Below are positions 1 through 10,662 of a stretch of 64,000 nucleotides of DNA, in pieces. The notes under the pieces are model-generated. The model saw only the letters and a program-made list of their open reading frames with translations, was not told where the DNA came from and ran no database searches. The number at the start of each line of letters is the position of its first letter. Positions within the stretch are counted from its first letter, which is position 1. Source of the stretch: Diadophis punctatus similis (taxonomy: Eukaryota > Chordata > Lepidosauria > Squamata > Dipsadidae); contig JALIGW010000001.1 in the NCBI GenBank assembly GCA_023053685.1, positions 68,439,240-68,503,239 of the forward strand, in the 5' to 3' direction. The position numbers and the translations under genes are program-made.

Positions 1-826
1 CCAGACTTCCTTTTTTATAACTCTCAGAAGACCATACTTAAGTGTTTCATTTCTGACTCACATTGAACATTAATAAATTCACTTCATGCTAAAAAGTGTC
101 AAAGTTTCACCAATGTTTTAATGTGTGTGACTGGGTGTGTTTAAATGAACAGAGAATTAAGATGGTTGGTTCAAATAGGCTATTCTTTGTTTTTTTTGTA
201 ATGGCCTCTGTAAACACTCATTAAACCTAATAGCTTCCACATATTATCCAGCCCATAGATCAAAAGCTCCAGTTTAACAAGACTGTACAACTCCAGAATA
301 AGCACTAATAATAATTTAAAACTATGCCACTTTCTCTTATGGCTTTAACTTCCTTATCTGTGACCTTGCAAATTGACTTAGTTCTCATATTTTCTGATCA
401 TCTCATCATTTTTCTAGGTGCTTGCAGTTCAATTGTGCCATTGTCTCTGCTTCACAGAGTTCACATTAACATAAAGCAGCCAGGAGCAGACTCTGTGTCA
501 GGACTTGGACAGAAAAGTGTTGATATCTATGATTTTTAAAAAGTGAATGTTCTCTTTCTTTAACCATTTGGTTTCCCTCCCATTTTGCTCTTCAGAATTT
601 CTCCCTGTCATCTGATTTATGCATTTTCTTTATTGCTTTTTTCATTTGCAGGTAAAATTATTGATAAACCTAGTTAAAAACAATTCAGCTTTCTTAAATC
701 ACTTGAGATAGCTTCAAACACAGAGGCATATTATGAACCTCCAGATCCTTCATAATTAATATAGCATACCAGGAAAGTAACATGCACTCTCTAGTTAAAA
801 CCACTAACCAAAAAGAAATTCCCATA
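1..826. other. No feature recognised
   Basis: AT-rich sequence with short T runs. The only open frame of note (324-539, 71 codons) has no recognisable motif and no coding context. I see no repeat family, RNA gene or exon here. Confidence 0.5.
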
Positions 827-828
827 TA

Positions 829-1809
829 CCCGTATTTTTCGGAGTATAAGACGCACCTTTTTACCCCCCCCCCCCAAAAGAGGGTGAAAACTTGGGTGCA
901 TCTTATACAACGAATGTAGCCCCATCTACCCAGCCACCCCCACCCTTTGGCCTCTGTCTTCCAGCAATTTACCTGTTTGCAGCAAAGAGGGAACAGCCTG
1001 TAAAGCCAAGCAAGTCACTAGCACTTCCCGATCTACAGCTGATTTGCCACGTGGGAAAATGAAAGTGAAACTGCAAAGAGGCAAATAGCTGGGAGAGACA
1101 GCAGATTTTTATTTTTTGCTGAACTGGATGGAAGGGGGTAAGTGACTAACTATAAATGTCTGTAGAATGTTCAAATTATTAGACTTATTTTTTAAAGACT
1201 GCTTTATTATTGTTCTAGAGCCAGGGGCAATTTTAAGACTTGTGGACTTCAACTCCCAGAATTCAACAGCCAGCTTTGTTAGCTTTGCTGGCTGTGGAAT
1301 TCTGGGAGTTGAAGTCCACAAGTCTTAAAGTTGCCAAGGTTGGAGATCCCTGTAAATCTAGACAACTTAACAAAATAAAGAAGCTTTTTAAAATAAATGC
1401 TTGCTCTGAAGAGGCCCAGTGCTATTGTATCTTCTTTTAAATAATAGAGAATAATGTATACTTCCAGAAATTTTAATTAATTTTAACAGCTCTGTACAAG
1501 TATAGTCTGAAATGTAACAGTGTCCTGTTTAGTATTAGAGTTTAGTTACCTTGGAGTAGATCTATTTAAATAATTGGGAGCAGTTAGTGTGACTACATTT
1601 AAGAAAACTTTCTGGCATAATGTACATTTCTCCAATTCTTTGCTATTTCTATGGGTCGGGCACACATGCACAGAAATACACAGCAAACAGTGTATACCAT
1701 CTGTGCTCTTTGCTGTTTGCTGTTTGGCAAATTGCTTGGAGGCAGAGGCCTTTTTTTCTTGTTTTCCTCCCCCAAAACTAAGGTGCGTCTTATACTCTGA
1801 AAAATACGG
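829..1809 (+). mobile_element. TA-flanked DNA transposon, non-autonomous, about 1 kb (copy 1)
   Basis: Terminal inverted repeats are visible: the left end reads CGTATTTTTCGGAGTATAAG and the right end is its near-exact reverse complement, ending GAAAAATACGG. The element is bounded by TA on both sides (827-828 and 1810-1811), the target choice of Tc1/mariner-type elements, so I infer that superfamily. No transposase is readable. Short frames inside are fragments. A closely similar copy lies in opposite orientation at 23861-24864, and both carry the same foldback insert. A poly-C run follows the left repeat. Confidence 0.8.
1222..1352. mobile_element. Foldback MITE inside the 1-kb element (copy 1)
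   Basis: The sequence is almost a perfect palindrome. One arm reads TGGACTTCAACTCCCAGAAT and the other arm is its reverse complement, around a short AGCC-rich centre. The ends are CAGGGGC and GATCCCTG, matching the hAT-like foldback family seen at 25702, 29460, 34832, 38828 and 43007. It sits at the same place as the foldback in the inverted sister element (24336-24479), so it entered before the two copies separated. Confidence 0.8.
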
Positions 1810-1811
1810 TA

Positions 1812-2532
1812 GTTTGAACAATGAGGAAGTTCTTCTAAATAATTACTATGGAGCTGAACACATCTACATTGTTTGTGGGATGGGGAGAATGATGATTTCT
1901 TTTAATTTCTCCAGAGGAAGAAGAAATTGGCAAACATATCTTAAAGGGTTCAATTCCCCCTTAATAACAACAGCAGCTGAATAAACCTATAGAGAGATGC
2001 TCTTTCCTTGGATTTAATGGGAAAATGGGATGTTAGGAAGACTGGAAAAGAAGTGATGGTGCAATGAAAGACACTTCCCTAGGGCACTTTTTCATAAAAT
2101 AAATGCGGGCGTGCCAAATGTCACTCATGAGAATGCCTCTGAAATCCTCTTTTCCTTAGAAAGACTTTCTAGAGAGAATTATCTTTCATCCAATTGAATA
2201 AGAACTGGTAGGAAATAATACAGGAAATTTTCTAAGCATTAATGTGATTGGGATCCTTTGTCCTATTATTTGAATCTGTCTTATCTTTGAAGTAGCTGAA
2301 AACCAATTTGCTTTATCATCTCTATAAAATCCCTTCTGATGTTGAATGACTATCCGCCAACCATTTAATCTTCTCTCTAGCATGCTGAAATGCCCAACTG
2401 GATTTAAGAAGGACTGTACTGGAATCAAGAAGGCTGTTGCATTCATTTGCCTGTTACCTGCTTGCTCACTCACACAAGTGATTCCCAACTTGCACACTGC
2501 CTGCTGCTTATCATTCTTTTATGCAGGCAAGT
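1812..2532. other. No feature recognised
   Basis: Single-copy-looking AT-rich DNA between two transposons. Short open frames overlap on both strands without recognisable motifs. Confidence 0.5.
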
Positions 2533-2540
2533 ATACCATG

Positions 2541-2825
2541 CAGGGGCGGGTTGCTCTTACTTCGCTACCGGTGCGCTGCTCGTGGATCACCATGTTGCGC
2601 TGACGCAAAATCTCACCGAAATCTCGCACACGTGCGCGTCCCCTCACGAGATTTTGCTTCTGCGCATGCGCAGGAAGCAAAAAAAGCCAAAAAATTGCCG
2701 ATAAAAGATGGCGGTGCGTGACGGACCGGCGAAGACGGCACCGGAGCTGTCGCACGCAAATTGCGTAATCGGCGGGTCCCTACTGGAGCTGCGCACTGGT
2801 TCGCACCGGTAGGAACCCACCCCTG
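2541..2825. mobile_element. Non-autonomous hAT element (CAGGGGYGGGTT family)
   Basis: The left end CAGGGGCGGGTT and the right end AACCCACCCCTG are inverted repeats. The 8-bp duplication ATACCATG flanks both sides (2533-2540 and 2826-2833), exactly as expected for hAT transposition. The interior is CpG-rich with GCGCATGCGC palindromes, unlike the AT-rich surroundings, which suggests a fairly recent insertion. The overlapping open frames (about 60-85 codons) are by-products of high GC, not genes. Relatives: 8240, 10035, 31253, 56954. Confidence 0.92.
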
Positions 2826-3194
2826 ATACCATGCTTTAAGGGGGATATATGTTGGGGACACTTCTCAGGGCTAGGCCTGACAAAGCACTGGAGAACTCTG
2901 CTGAAAGAGTTCTTATTACAGAGCAGTTATACAAAGTTCGACAAAACACTTAATAGGAGTAATTCTGGTTTTTGATTGCCCTGAGTAATCATATCCTGTT
3001 CCCTATCCTTTTTCTAGTGATGGGTCTTTCCTGGGATTTAATTTTTTGACCTCTCTCCTTGGTGTTTCTTTCTTTGTTGAAGTCCTTTATTAAACTGTGT
3101 ATGGCGAATGGGACATAGCAATTCATCATTTAGAAATGTAGAAAGCTGTACTTTCTAAAGCTTTATTAATTGATGGTGGCAGTTCAAATGATTT

Positions 3195-3275
3195 CCCCCC
3201 CCAACCATATCTGGAAATTATGGAAATTGAACTCAGGATCTTCTCCATGCAAAGTATGTGTTCTATAATATGAAG
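3195..3275 (-). mobile_element. Degraded tRNA-headed SINE fragment
   Basis: On the minus strand the sequence resembles the head of an old tRNA-derived SINE: AGAACACATACTTTGCATGG followed by a B-box-like GAGTTCAATTTC. This head (box A replaced, box B recognisable) is common in reptile SINEs that start with a GTAGAGCA motif. It is heavily mutated and its tail is not found. Confidence 0.4.
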
Positions 3276-3454
3276 TTTCAATCTGAGGGCAAATCAAATT
3301 ACCAAATGGACTTGATGTATCGCATCAAAATGTGGTGTTTATATAGTTGTATAGTTGTTGTGTTTTATTGATTTATTGGCTGTATTTAATTTAAATTTGA
3401 TCTTAGCCTTCTCTCCTGCCTGTTTATAGATGGCCACACCCTAAAGACGTATGG

Positions 3455-3668
3455 TTTGGTCATGTGCATGTGCCTTCAAGTCAAGGTTGACTTCTGGCAA
3501 CTGCCTGGATAAGTCCCCTGCAGCTTTCTTGGCAAGTTCTCAGAAGTCATTTGTTGTTGCCTTCTTCCTAGGGCTGAGCGAGAGCAACTGCCAAAACTGG
3601 CTTGTGTCTAAGGTAGTACTAGAGCTTACTATATCATGGTTTCTAGACTGGTGCCTACTGGCTCTCCT
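3455..3668. repeat. Dispersed repeat, unclassified (copy 1)
   Basis: Shares ordered blocks with 52733-52885: CCCTGCAG, TTTCTTGGCAAGTT, and TTCCTAGGGCTGAG. The sequence resembles an old dispersed amniote repeat read from memory, with a 'tcaagtc..gacttctggcaac' start. I cannot assign a family. The 74-codon frame here is not a gene. Confidence 0.55.
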
Positions 3669-3679
3669 GCAGTAGTTTA

Positions 3680-4565
3680 AAATGCTTCTTTTAAATCAAT
3701 CAGCAATAGGGCAATATAGTAAAATATCAACACCAAAATATAGTAATAACCACAACTACCTGACGCCCTCTCCCCTTAAGTCACTATCTTAAAAAGTAAA
3801 AGCTCTATAAAGCTGCTTGGTTTTAGCATTTTCCAGAATGTTCAGATAGAGAGAGAATCACCCCAGTTTAATAGTACACATATACTGTTAGGAAAATTTA
3901 AAAATAAAAATTTGTTAATGGAGATTCAGGCTTCCATTTCCCCCATAAGCTACCAAGATTTAAATCAAATCTTACACTCAAGCTGTATTAAAGGTGAATA
4001 ATGCACACAACCAACTACTTTGGAAGAAGATGAATGAAAGTGACAAATGAATGCATTCCTAAGACATTGATGGCTGTAGTAACTGGACTTTGATAAATGA
4101 ATCTCATAAGACAGGACATCACCTTTAAAAATTGTATATTCTTATATAGCTGGACAGCAACAAATTTTGCAGCCAGCAGATTGGTAGTACTTGTAATAAA
4201 TAGTAGTTGCTTGTACTAAGCAGTAGAATACTTTGAAAGTAAGAAGAAATGACAGGAGCAGAGTTTGCAAAATGTAATGTAACTGGAATTGTTTTTTAAA
4301 AAGGCAGGATTGAGATACCTGAAATATCCTCCGGTTATATATTGTTTTCTTAGAATTCTTTACTAGAATATGTAGTCCCATCACTTCCAAATATTTGTTC
4401 AGATTTCTAGAAGCCATTCAGGAATTCATTGTAGGGACTGATAGTGCCTTTTTATACATTGGCTCAGATATAAACCATGCTGAGTCCTATTACTATTATT
4501 CAAATTATATATATAATATTGATGCCTGAAATAAGATAAGTCCCATTATGTTCAATAGAACTTAC
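3680..4565. other. No feature recognised
   Basis: AT-rich DNA with no repeat or coding signal that I recognise. Confidence 0.45.
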
Positions 4566-4573
4566 CTGTAAGC

Positions 4574-4683
4574 CAGTGTTTGGCAACTTGAAGATATGTG
4601 GTCTTCAACTCAGCATTTCTGGCAATGGAATTCTAGGAGCTGAAGTCCAGATGTTAAATTGGCTAAGGTTGTGAAACACAATG
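4574..4683. mobile_element. Degraded foldback MITE
   Basis: Two diverged arms carry GTCTTCAACTCAGCATTTCT and the reverse complement of the same foldback family (AATTCTAGGAGCTGAAGTCC). Ends CAGTGTTT and AAACACAATG resemble the family at 29460-29596. The flanking duplication is eroded, so the exact ends are uncertain. Confidence 0.6.
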
Positions 4684-5489
4684 CTAAGCAGAGATTAAGT
4701 TGTAAGAACCCTGTTTATGAACAAGGAGCATGTTTTCATCCCTTCTGGCATTTTAAACAAATATTTACCGATGTGATTATTTTTTGACAAATCTATACTC
4801 ACATGTGCTTACACTACAACAAAAAACAACATTAATCATAATAAAAGGTTGCTTTTTCTGGTGTGAAAATGCTATGAGTCTTTAACCTTTTTGAACCAAA
4901 CTATCCTAATTTTTATAAATGAAATACGGCTCTCCATGGTGCGAAGTCTGGCACATTTAGAATGTGGCAAGAGACAGTGAGCAAACCATACGTATGCATC
5001 CTAGTTCATGACTTGGCAGGCGCATGGCATTGCCTAGCCAGCAATTGGACAAAATTCAAACCTAGAGACAGATTTCTTTTGAAACCCGCAGCTGAGACTC
5101 AGGAAATGGGATTTGAAATAGTGCTGTTCTACTGGGTTTTCACACTTCACTGGTTTTGTTTTAGTTAACAGCTCACCTAACCCCAGCATTTTATGGTTTC
5201 TCCCACCTCCAGTTTAGGAAATGATGTGGACCATTTATCTTTATCTTTATTTATTTTAGATCTTCATTATCATGCTCTTCAGTTTGTAAGAGCTTGTGGA
5301 GCAGCTTACAACAAAATCAATAGAAGCAGTACAGTGTCATCAAGCCAGTTAAAAGCAGAGCAGATAAACAGTGCAGCTGGGAAGCAGTTCTAAAAACTTT
5401 GCTCTGACAAACCTAGGGACATAAAAAATAAAGTTTTCATCTGAAATAAAACAGAAGAATGAGCTGGATGTGTTCCAATTTCTCTAGAG

Positions 5490-5747
5490 CAGCGGTTCTC
5501 ACCCTGGGGGTCGTGACCACTTTGGGGGTCGAATGACCCTTTCACAGGGGTCGGGAGACTTCGCCTGGATGCCGCCATTTGGGTTCTTTTACCCTCTGCG
5601 CATGTGCAGAATACTTTGCGCATGTGCAGAGGGTAAAAGAACCCAAATGGTGGCGGTGTGGTGGCGGGCATGGTGGCGGGCGCGGCGGCAGGGTGGAGCA
5701 CAGTGGCGGGGCACGGGGTGCGGCATTAGGAAGGTTGAGAACCACTG
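5490..5747. mobile_element. Non-autonomous hAT element with internal hairpin
   Basis: Ends CAGCGGTTCTCA and TGAGAACCACTG are inverted repeats, flanked by the perfect 8-bp duplication CTCTAGAG (5482-5489 and 5748-5755). The interior contains a long near-perfect palindrome (about 5575-5650) with arms including GGGTTCTTTTACCCTCTGCG and its complement. A GGC/GTGGCGG-rich right half makes the element GC-rich. Open frames of up to 137 codons across it are chance frames through the palindrome. Confidence 0.92.
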
Positions 5748-5823
5748 CTCTAGAGAGAGAAGCTCAGCTACTCCCTTTGAGAATGGGAAAGAGGATAGTT
5801 GGGGAGATCTATCAGAAGTCAAA

Positions 5824-5866
5824 ATAACAGAGTTGGAAGGGACCTGTTGTCATTTAGTGTCCATTC
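5824..5866 (-). mobile_element. CR1 LINE 3'-terminal scrap
   Basis: The stretch CAGAGTTGGAAGGGACCT is the conserved CR1 3' terminus, read on the minus strand. Only about 40 bases remain before the sequence diverges. Confidence 0.6.
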
Positions 5867-6012
5867 AAAGTTACAATGTCACTGAAAAAAGTGACATGAC
5901 CATTTCTCACACTTGCGACCTTTGTAGCATCCCCATGACCATATGATCAAAATTCAGACAGTTGGCAACTGAGTCATATTTATGATGATTGCAGTGTCTT
6001 GGGATCATGTGA

Positions 6013-6232
6013 TAGCAATAGCAATAGCACTTAGACTTATACATCACTTCATAGTGCTTTACAGCCCTCTCTAAGCAGTTTACAGAGTTCAGCATATTGC
6101 CCCCAACAATCTGGGTCTTCATTTTACCGACCTCAGAAGGATGGAAGGCTGAGTCAACCTTGAGCCGGTGAGATTTGAACAGCTGAACTGCTGAACTGCA
6201 GTGCTGCACTTTAACCACTGTGCTACTTCGGC
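6013..6232 (-). mobile_element. tRNA-derived SINE (Sauria type), minus strand
   Basis: Read on the minus strand it has a tRNA-like head (box A near GCACAGTGGTTAAAG, box B near GTTCAAATCTCACCGGCTC), the body block CAGATTGTTGGGGGCAATAT, and a tail of CTATTGCTATTGC. This is the squamate SINE that shares its tail with a LINE partner. Two right-hand bases near 6232 abut a hAT fragment. Confidence 0.88.
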
Positions 6233-6380
6233 ATGCACAGAGGATAAAAGAACCCAAATGGCGGTGTCCAGGAGGGTCGGGGGAAGAGGGTGGGGGAAGC
6301 CTCATGGTGCAATCGCTATCGGCTCTATCGGCTCTATGACGACTGACCGGCCTGCCCGAACCGTGAGCATTTCACCCCTG
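6233..6380. mobile_element. Truncated hAT fragment
   Basis: The interior GGATAAAAGAACCCAAATGG matches the hairpin arm of the hAT element at 5490-5747, and the right end GCATTTCACCCCTG is a hAT terminus like that of the element at 34503-35743. No left terminus is visible; the SINE at 6013-6232 abuts the break. Confidence 0.55.
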
Positions 6381-6802
6381 AATTTTTGTCTCAACTACCC
6401 TTCCTTCCATACCATATGATCCGATTAGGCCTTACTAAATATATTTATGAGGAATTGATTCACTTGATAACTCTTGCTTTTTGTGATGTATCTTAAAAAA
6501 TTCTCCAGGAATGCTGTCAGTTTGATCCATTCTGCAGTGTACTATTTTGCCAATAAGTTATTATCAAGATTATAGCATTAAAAAGTAAGCTGGCATCCTA
6601 TTATGACATGCAAAATGGATTGGGTACACAACAGAGCAAATAAACTTACAGTTCTGTGGGAAAGGCAGTCCAGTAGCTTGCAGAAACAGTATGTTGCATG
6701 TGTGAAATTTCAGCCTGCAATGCAAGTTATTATTCAAATAATTGTAAAGGAGAAGATCAGGTAGAGCTGGAAGACAGAATTTAATGTGTCATCAGTGTAG
6801 AG

Positions 6803-7840
6803 CAAGGGTATCAAACTCGATTTCATTGAGAGCTACATCACAGTTGGGTTTGACCTCAGAGGGTCGGGGGGTGGGGTGGGGGCGTGGCCAGGGTGGAGGT
6901 GGGTGTGGCCATGGTGGGCATTTGACACAGACTCAAGATGCGCTTTTTCCCTTCTTTTCTTTCTTTCCACAGTTCTTTACCATAACCATTTTCCTATCTC
7001 TTCTACCAGATATTACTGGCAAACATTTGTTACTTATTCTTTATACTCCACTAAACTTTTTATTTCTAAATTTATACCCCATTGTTTAATAGTAAATTGC
7101 TTTTCCAGGCAGAAAAGCTATTTATACTATTGTATTTTTATTATTCAACAAATAATAAAAATACAATAGCAAAAATAACATGATAATGCAAGATCTAACA
7201 GCAGGGGTAAATTTCCAGGATAGTAAATAGAAATATCTGTCAATGATAGATTGATGATTGCAGATTAAATGGACCTACAGTATGCAAAATCTGGCACTAA
7301 ATGGTAGTATTAACATAGAATGTTGTTTAGCAATAGCACTTAGACTTATATACCGCTTCACAGTGCTTTACAGCCCTCTCTAAGCGGTTTACAGAGTTCA
7401 GCATATTGCCCCCAACAATCTGGGTCCTCATTTTACCAACCTCAGAAGGATGGAAGGCTGAGTCAACCTTGAGCCGGTGAGATTTGAACAGCTGAACTGC
7501 TGAACTAGCAGTCAGCTGAAGTAACCGGCAGTACTGCACTTTAACCACTGTGCCACCTCAGCTCTAGATAGTTTGTTTTCTATCCATATTAGGATAGTTT
7601 GTTTTCTATCCAGATTAGGCACTTACTTGAGTCCACATAATTGTAATCCAGTCCAATCCAGTCCTCCTGCAGCACTCTGCCGGCCGAACACGGGCTGCAC
7701 AGAGGCCCTGCACGGCCCTCTTTTGGCCAGCAAAGGCACTGAGGGCCAGTCTTTTGATAGTTCCAGGCTGGCCCCTCAGGCCAGATTTAAGCACCCCGTG
7801 GACCGGATCCGACCTGCGGGCCTTGAGTTTGACATCCCTG
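6803..7840. mobile_element. Long non-autonomous hAT element with nested SINE
   Basis: Ends CAAGGGTATCAAACTC and GAGTTTGACATCCCTG are inverted repeats, flanked by the perfect 8-bp duplication GTGTAGAG (6795-6802 and 7841-7848). It belongs to the TCAAACTC-ended group also seen at 45752 and 47663. The left part is G-rich (GTGGGGGCGTGG), the right part is GC-rich (7620-7830), and the middle is AT-rich. A SINE lies inside (7331-7564). No transposase is readable. Confidence 0.92.
7331..7564 (-). mobile_element. tRNA-derived SINE (Sauria type) nested in hAT
   Basis: Minus-strand copy with a CTATTGCT tail, TATATAAGTCTAAGTGC block, CAGATTGTTGGGGGCAAT block and a tRNA-like head ending GAGGTGGCACAGTGG. 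It inserted after the surrounding hAT element. Just right of it, 7566-7618 holds two copies of a 26-bp unit (ATAGTTTGTTTTCTATCC repeated). Confidence 0.9.
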
Positions 7841-7849
7841 GTGTAGAGT

Positions 7850-8230
7850 CCTTGCATTCCCAGAAATGCTCCAATTCCAACCGCTCCTGAATTCCATTGA
7901 TCCTTATCTGGTGGCAATATAGCTGAACTTTAGTTGCCTAGATTCTTTGTATAAGCTTGAATAAATCTCCTATGCTGTAACCTTACGAATGGTCGTGATC
8001 CTTTGCAACTCACAATAGCACTACAAGGCTACTAAGTAGAATTGGCCAATGTGCTGAAGATACCTCAGTGGCTAGAATTTGTTTCAAAATGTTGAGATTT
8101 GTCTTTAAAGCCCGCTTGCCTAGCCATTTTGGTGATTTTTAGAGGACCTCCTTTAGGGCCGCCATAATCAAATGAAGTGAAATGAGTTGTTATATGGGAG
8201 AAGAGAACCTTCTCATTCATTTCTTTGTTA
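7850..8230. other. No feature recognised
   Basis: Short stretch between two hAT elements. No motif or repeat recognised. Confidence 0.45.
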
Positions 8231-8239
8231 GGGAAGTAG

Positions 8240-8865
8240 CAGTGGTGGGTTCCTACCAGTGCGGTCCACTCTATAGCACCGGTAGCGGCCCGCTGGTGAC
8301 ATCACAGTACCGGTGCGGTCGGTTGCCGGTGCCTGGGCGCTGCCATTTAAAAAAAATTTTAAAAAAATTCTTCTGCGCATACCCAGAAGCCGAGCTTCTG
8401 GCACTGCGCATGCGCTGCCTTCCTACCCCACAGTTAGTCCAAGCAGGGGAGGATGGCTGAGGGAGCGCGTGAGATGCTGAAAGAATGGGCGGCAGGAGCT
8501 ATCTCCATTCCCCTCCCTTCAGCAGTCCGAAAAGCCACGAAAGCGTGGTGATGATCCTAGGCATTTTCACACGTTTGAGGCTTCTCGAGCTGCTGAGGGG
8601 AGGGGGAACGAGCGGCAGGAGCCTAGGATTATTGAATGGGGAGAAGCATTCAGGCCGGACGGAGCCTCCTAGAAGAACCGCTGCCACGGTCTTGCTGCTC
8701 CCGCTGCGGGGGGCTGCATTGCGGGTGGGCAATGCCCCCCCGCTTCTCCGGCCGCTGCCAAGCTCCCGAGGCCCACGCCCACCCGGTCACATGGCTGGCA
8801 AGCCACAACCACAAAATAAGCCACGCCCACAGAGTGGTAGTAAAAAAATTAGGAACCCACCCCTG
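8240..8865. mobile_element. Non-autonomous hAT element, GC-rich
   Basis: Ends CAGTGGTGGGTTCCTACC and AGGAACCCACCCCTG are inverted repeats, flanked by GGAAGTAG on both sides (8232-8239 and 8866-8873). The interior is strongly GC- and CpG-rich and would look like a CpG island in isolation. Frames of 77-147 codons inside it result from base composition. It contains TGCGCATGCGCT, close to an NRF1-type site. Confidence 0.92.
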
Positions 8866-8874
8866 GGAAGTAGG

Positions 8875-9544
8875 TATAGTATCCGATTCTGTCAATTCCA
8901 GAGGTTCACATATATTCAATACAATTAAAACACAACAAATTAAGATCTTGTTGTCAGCACAACTAACTTTATCATCAAACCTTTTTTAAAATAACAACCT
9001 GGGAAACCTTTATTGGCTTTTTGCTCAAAATGAACTGGTGCTATCTGGATTTGCTGATTAAAACAGGCTGCATTTGGGAAGAAGGATGTTATATTATGTA
9101 ATATACAGGGACAGAAACAATATTAATTATGTTTGCAACTGCTGCAAAGATCGGAAGTCTCCTTAAATATTGCTTTTTTTCTTTCTCTTTTCTTGATCTC
9201 TACTGTTCACTTTTTCTTCTACTATTTTTCTATCTTTCCTGTTTTCCTTTTTAGTTCTTTTTCTTTTTTTAATTTTTTGGTAGCTTTTTATTTTATAAAA
9301 TGATTTTCTTCAATAAAAGATACACACACACATAAACACACACTAACCGTAACAGTCAGTTTTGGGTAGTGATTAACATTTTGCATTGGCACTTTGGGGA
9401 ATATGGGTTCAACTCTATTCTCAGCAATAGAAACTTATAGAGTGATATCAAGCCAGCCTTCCTATTTTAACCCATCCTGTCTCATTGGGTTGTTACACTA
9501 CAGTTAGGAAGAACAGGAGGAAGGGCTATGTATCCTTCTTTGAT
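8875..9544. other. No gene; T-rich tract and short CA repeat
   Basis: AT-rich DNA with a long pyrimidine-rich tract (about 9170-9290) and an imperfect CA run (9321-9348). No transposon or exon recognised. Confidence 0.5.
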
Positions 9545-9549
9545 CTCCT

Positions 9550-10657
9550 TGTTCTGACCTAGGCTTCCTGATAAATCATAAAACACAAACGTAGTCCCAA
9601 AAATCTCTTTTTATTTCAATGGCTGTGAATTCTGTTCATTCCCAGGCGTAATAAGTCCCAAACAGTATTAATTAGTCCGGCAGAAGTCTGCCACAGTCTT
9701 TCGGAAGAAGGCTGATAAGCACCAACCTTTATCTCTCTTGACACGCTGCCAAAAACCTAATTGGCAAGGAGCTTTGCAAGGCCAAACAGAACACGGAGTC
9801 AGAATGGAGCTGCTGAGTTACACCGATCAGAACTGAACCAAGTTGCTTCCTGCAATGAGCACATCCGGTTGCTCCTCTTTTATGTCCCATGGGAGAGGCC
9901 AATCATCTCCAAGCCTTACTCCCAAGTAGTCCTTTACTTCCGTAACTGTTCTTGCCTTCTGGCAGCTCTGCGCATGTGCACATTGGGAACAGGCTCCCCC
10001 TGTTCCTCTGCCTCGCTCATGTCAGCCTCTGGAGCAGGAGTGGGTTCTAACTTACCTCGCTGCCAGTTTGCTTTCTCTCACGCTGTGCGGCCACACCACG
10101 TGGACGCACCCACGCAAAGCGCGTGCATGTGCAGTGCCAAAAAATCTGAAAAAATAATTTTAAAAAGCCAAAAACAAGATGGCGATGCATGCGCAGTGCC
10201 AGAAACTCAGCTTCTGCATATGCTCAGAAGAAAAAAAATTAAAAAATTAAAAAATAAAAAAAATAAAAAATAAAAAATAAAAAAAAAATTAAAAAATAAA
10301 AAATAAAAAAATATATTTTTTAAAAAATAAAAAAATAAAAAATAATAAAAATAATTTTTAAAAATTAAAAAAGATGGCGGTGCCCATGGACCAGCACCGA
10401 CCAAACCAGTTCCGTGACATCATCATGACATCACCAGTGGGTTGCTACCAGTTTGGGTGAACCGGTCCAAATCAAGAGGAACCCACGTCTGCTCTGGAGG
10501 CTCTGGAGTCAGCACAGAACTCCCAGATGGCCCGGGCCCCATCTCTGGCTCCGGCACAGAGCCTTTTCCAGACTCCAGGCCTGGCCCATGGTCCTCCCCA
10601 GCCTCCTCGCTTTCTGACTCTGCTGCCAGCTCCACAGGCTGCTGGTGGACCACAACA
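9550..10657 (-). mobile_element. Solo LTR split by a hAT element
   Basis: On the minus strand the sequence begins TGTTGTGGTCCACC and ends GGTCAGAACA, the TG...CA borders of an LTR, with the 5-bp duplication CTCCT on both sides (9545-9549 and 10658-10662). Without the hAT insertion the LTR is about 640 bp. Minus-strand landmarks are in the right order: a TATA-like GACATAAAAGAG (about 9884-9897), then a polyadenylation signal AATAAA (about 9610-9618) before the 3' border. No internal retroelement genes are next to it, so it is a solo LTR. Gypsy or ERV origin cannot be decided. Confidence 0.88.
10035..10491. mobile_element. Non-autonomous hAT element inside the solo LTR
   Basis: Ends CAGGAGTGGGTTC and GAACCCACGTCTG are inverted repeats flanked by CTCTGGAG (10027-10034 and 10492-10499). 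The central 10223-10375 is an A-rich tract of AAAAAT/AAATAA units. Its terminal sequence groups it with 2541, 8240, 31253 and 56954. It inserted after the LTR. Confidence 0.9.
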
Positions 10658-10662
10658 CTCCT

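Noticed and set aside
1574..1984. 136-codon plus-strand frame
   Set aside because: Starts inside the 1-kb TA-flanked element and runs into unrelated flank; the inverted copy shows the same frame without conservation beyond the element.
8485..8928. Possible CpG island or promoter with a 147-codon frame
   Set aside because: The CpG-rich block coincides exactly with a hAT element; no gene follows.
9761..10273. 170-codon plus-strand frame, the longest non-repetitive one outside the LINE
   Set aside because: Runs antisense through a solo LTR and into a hAT element; no domain.
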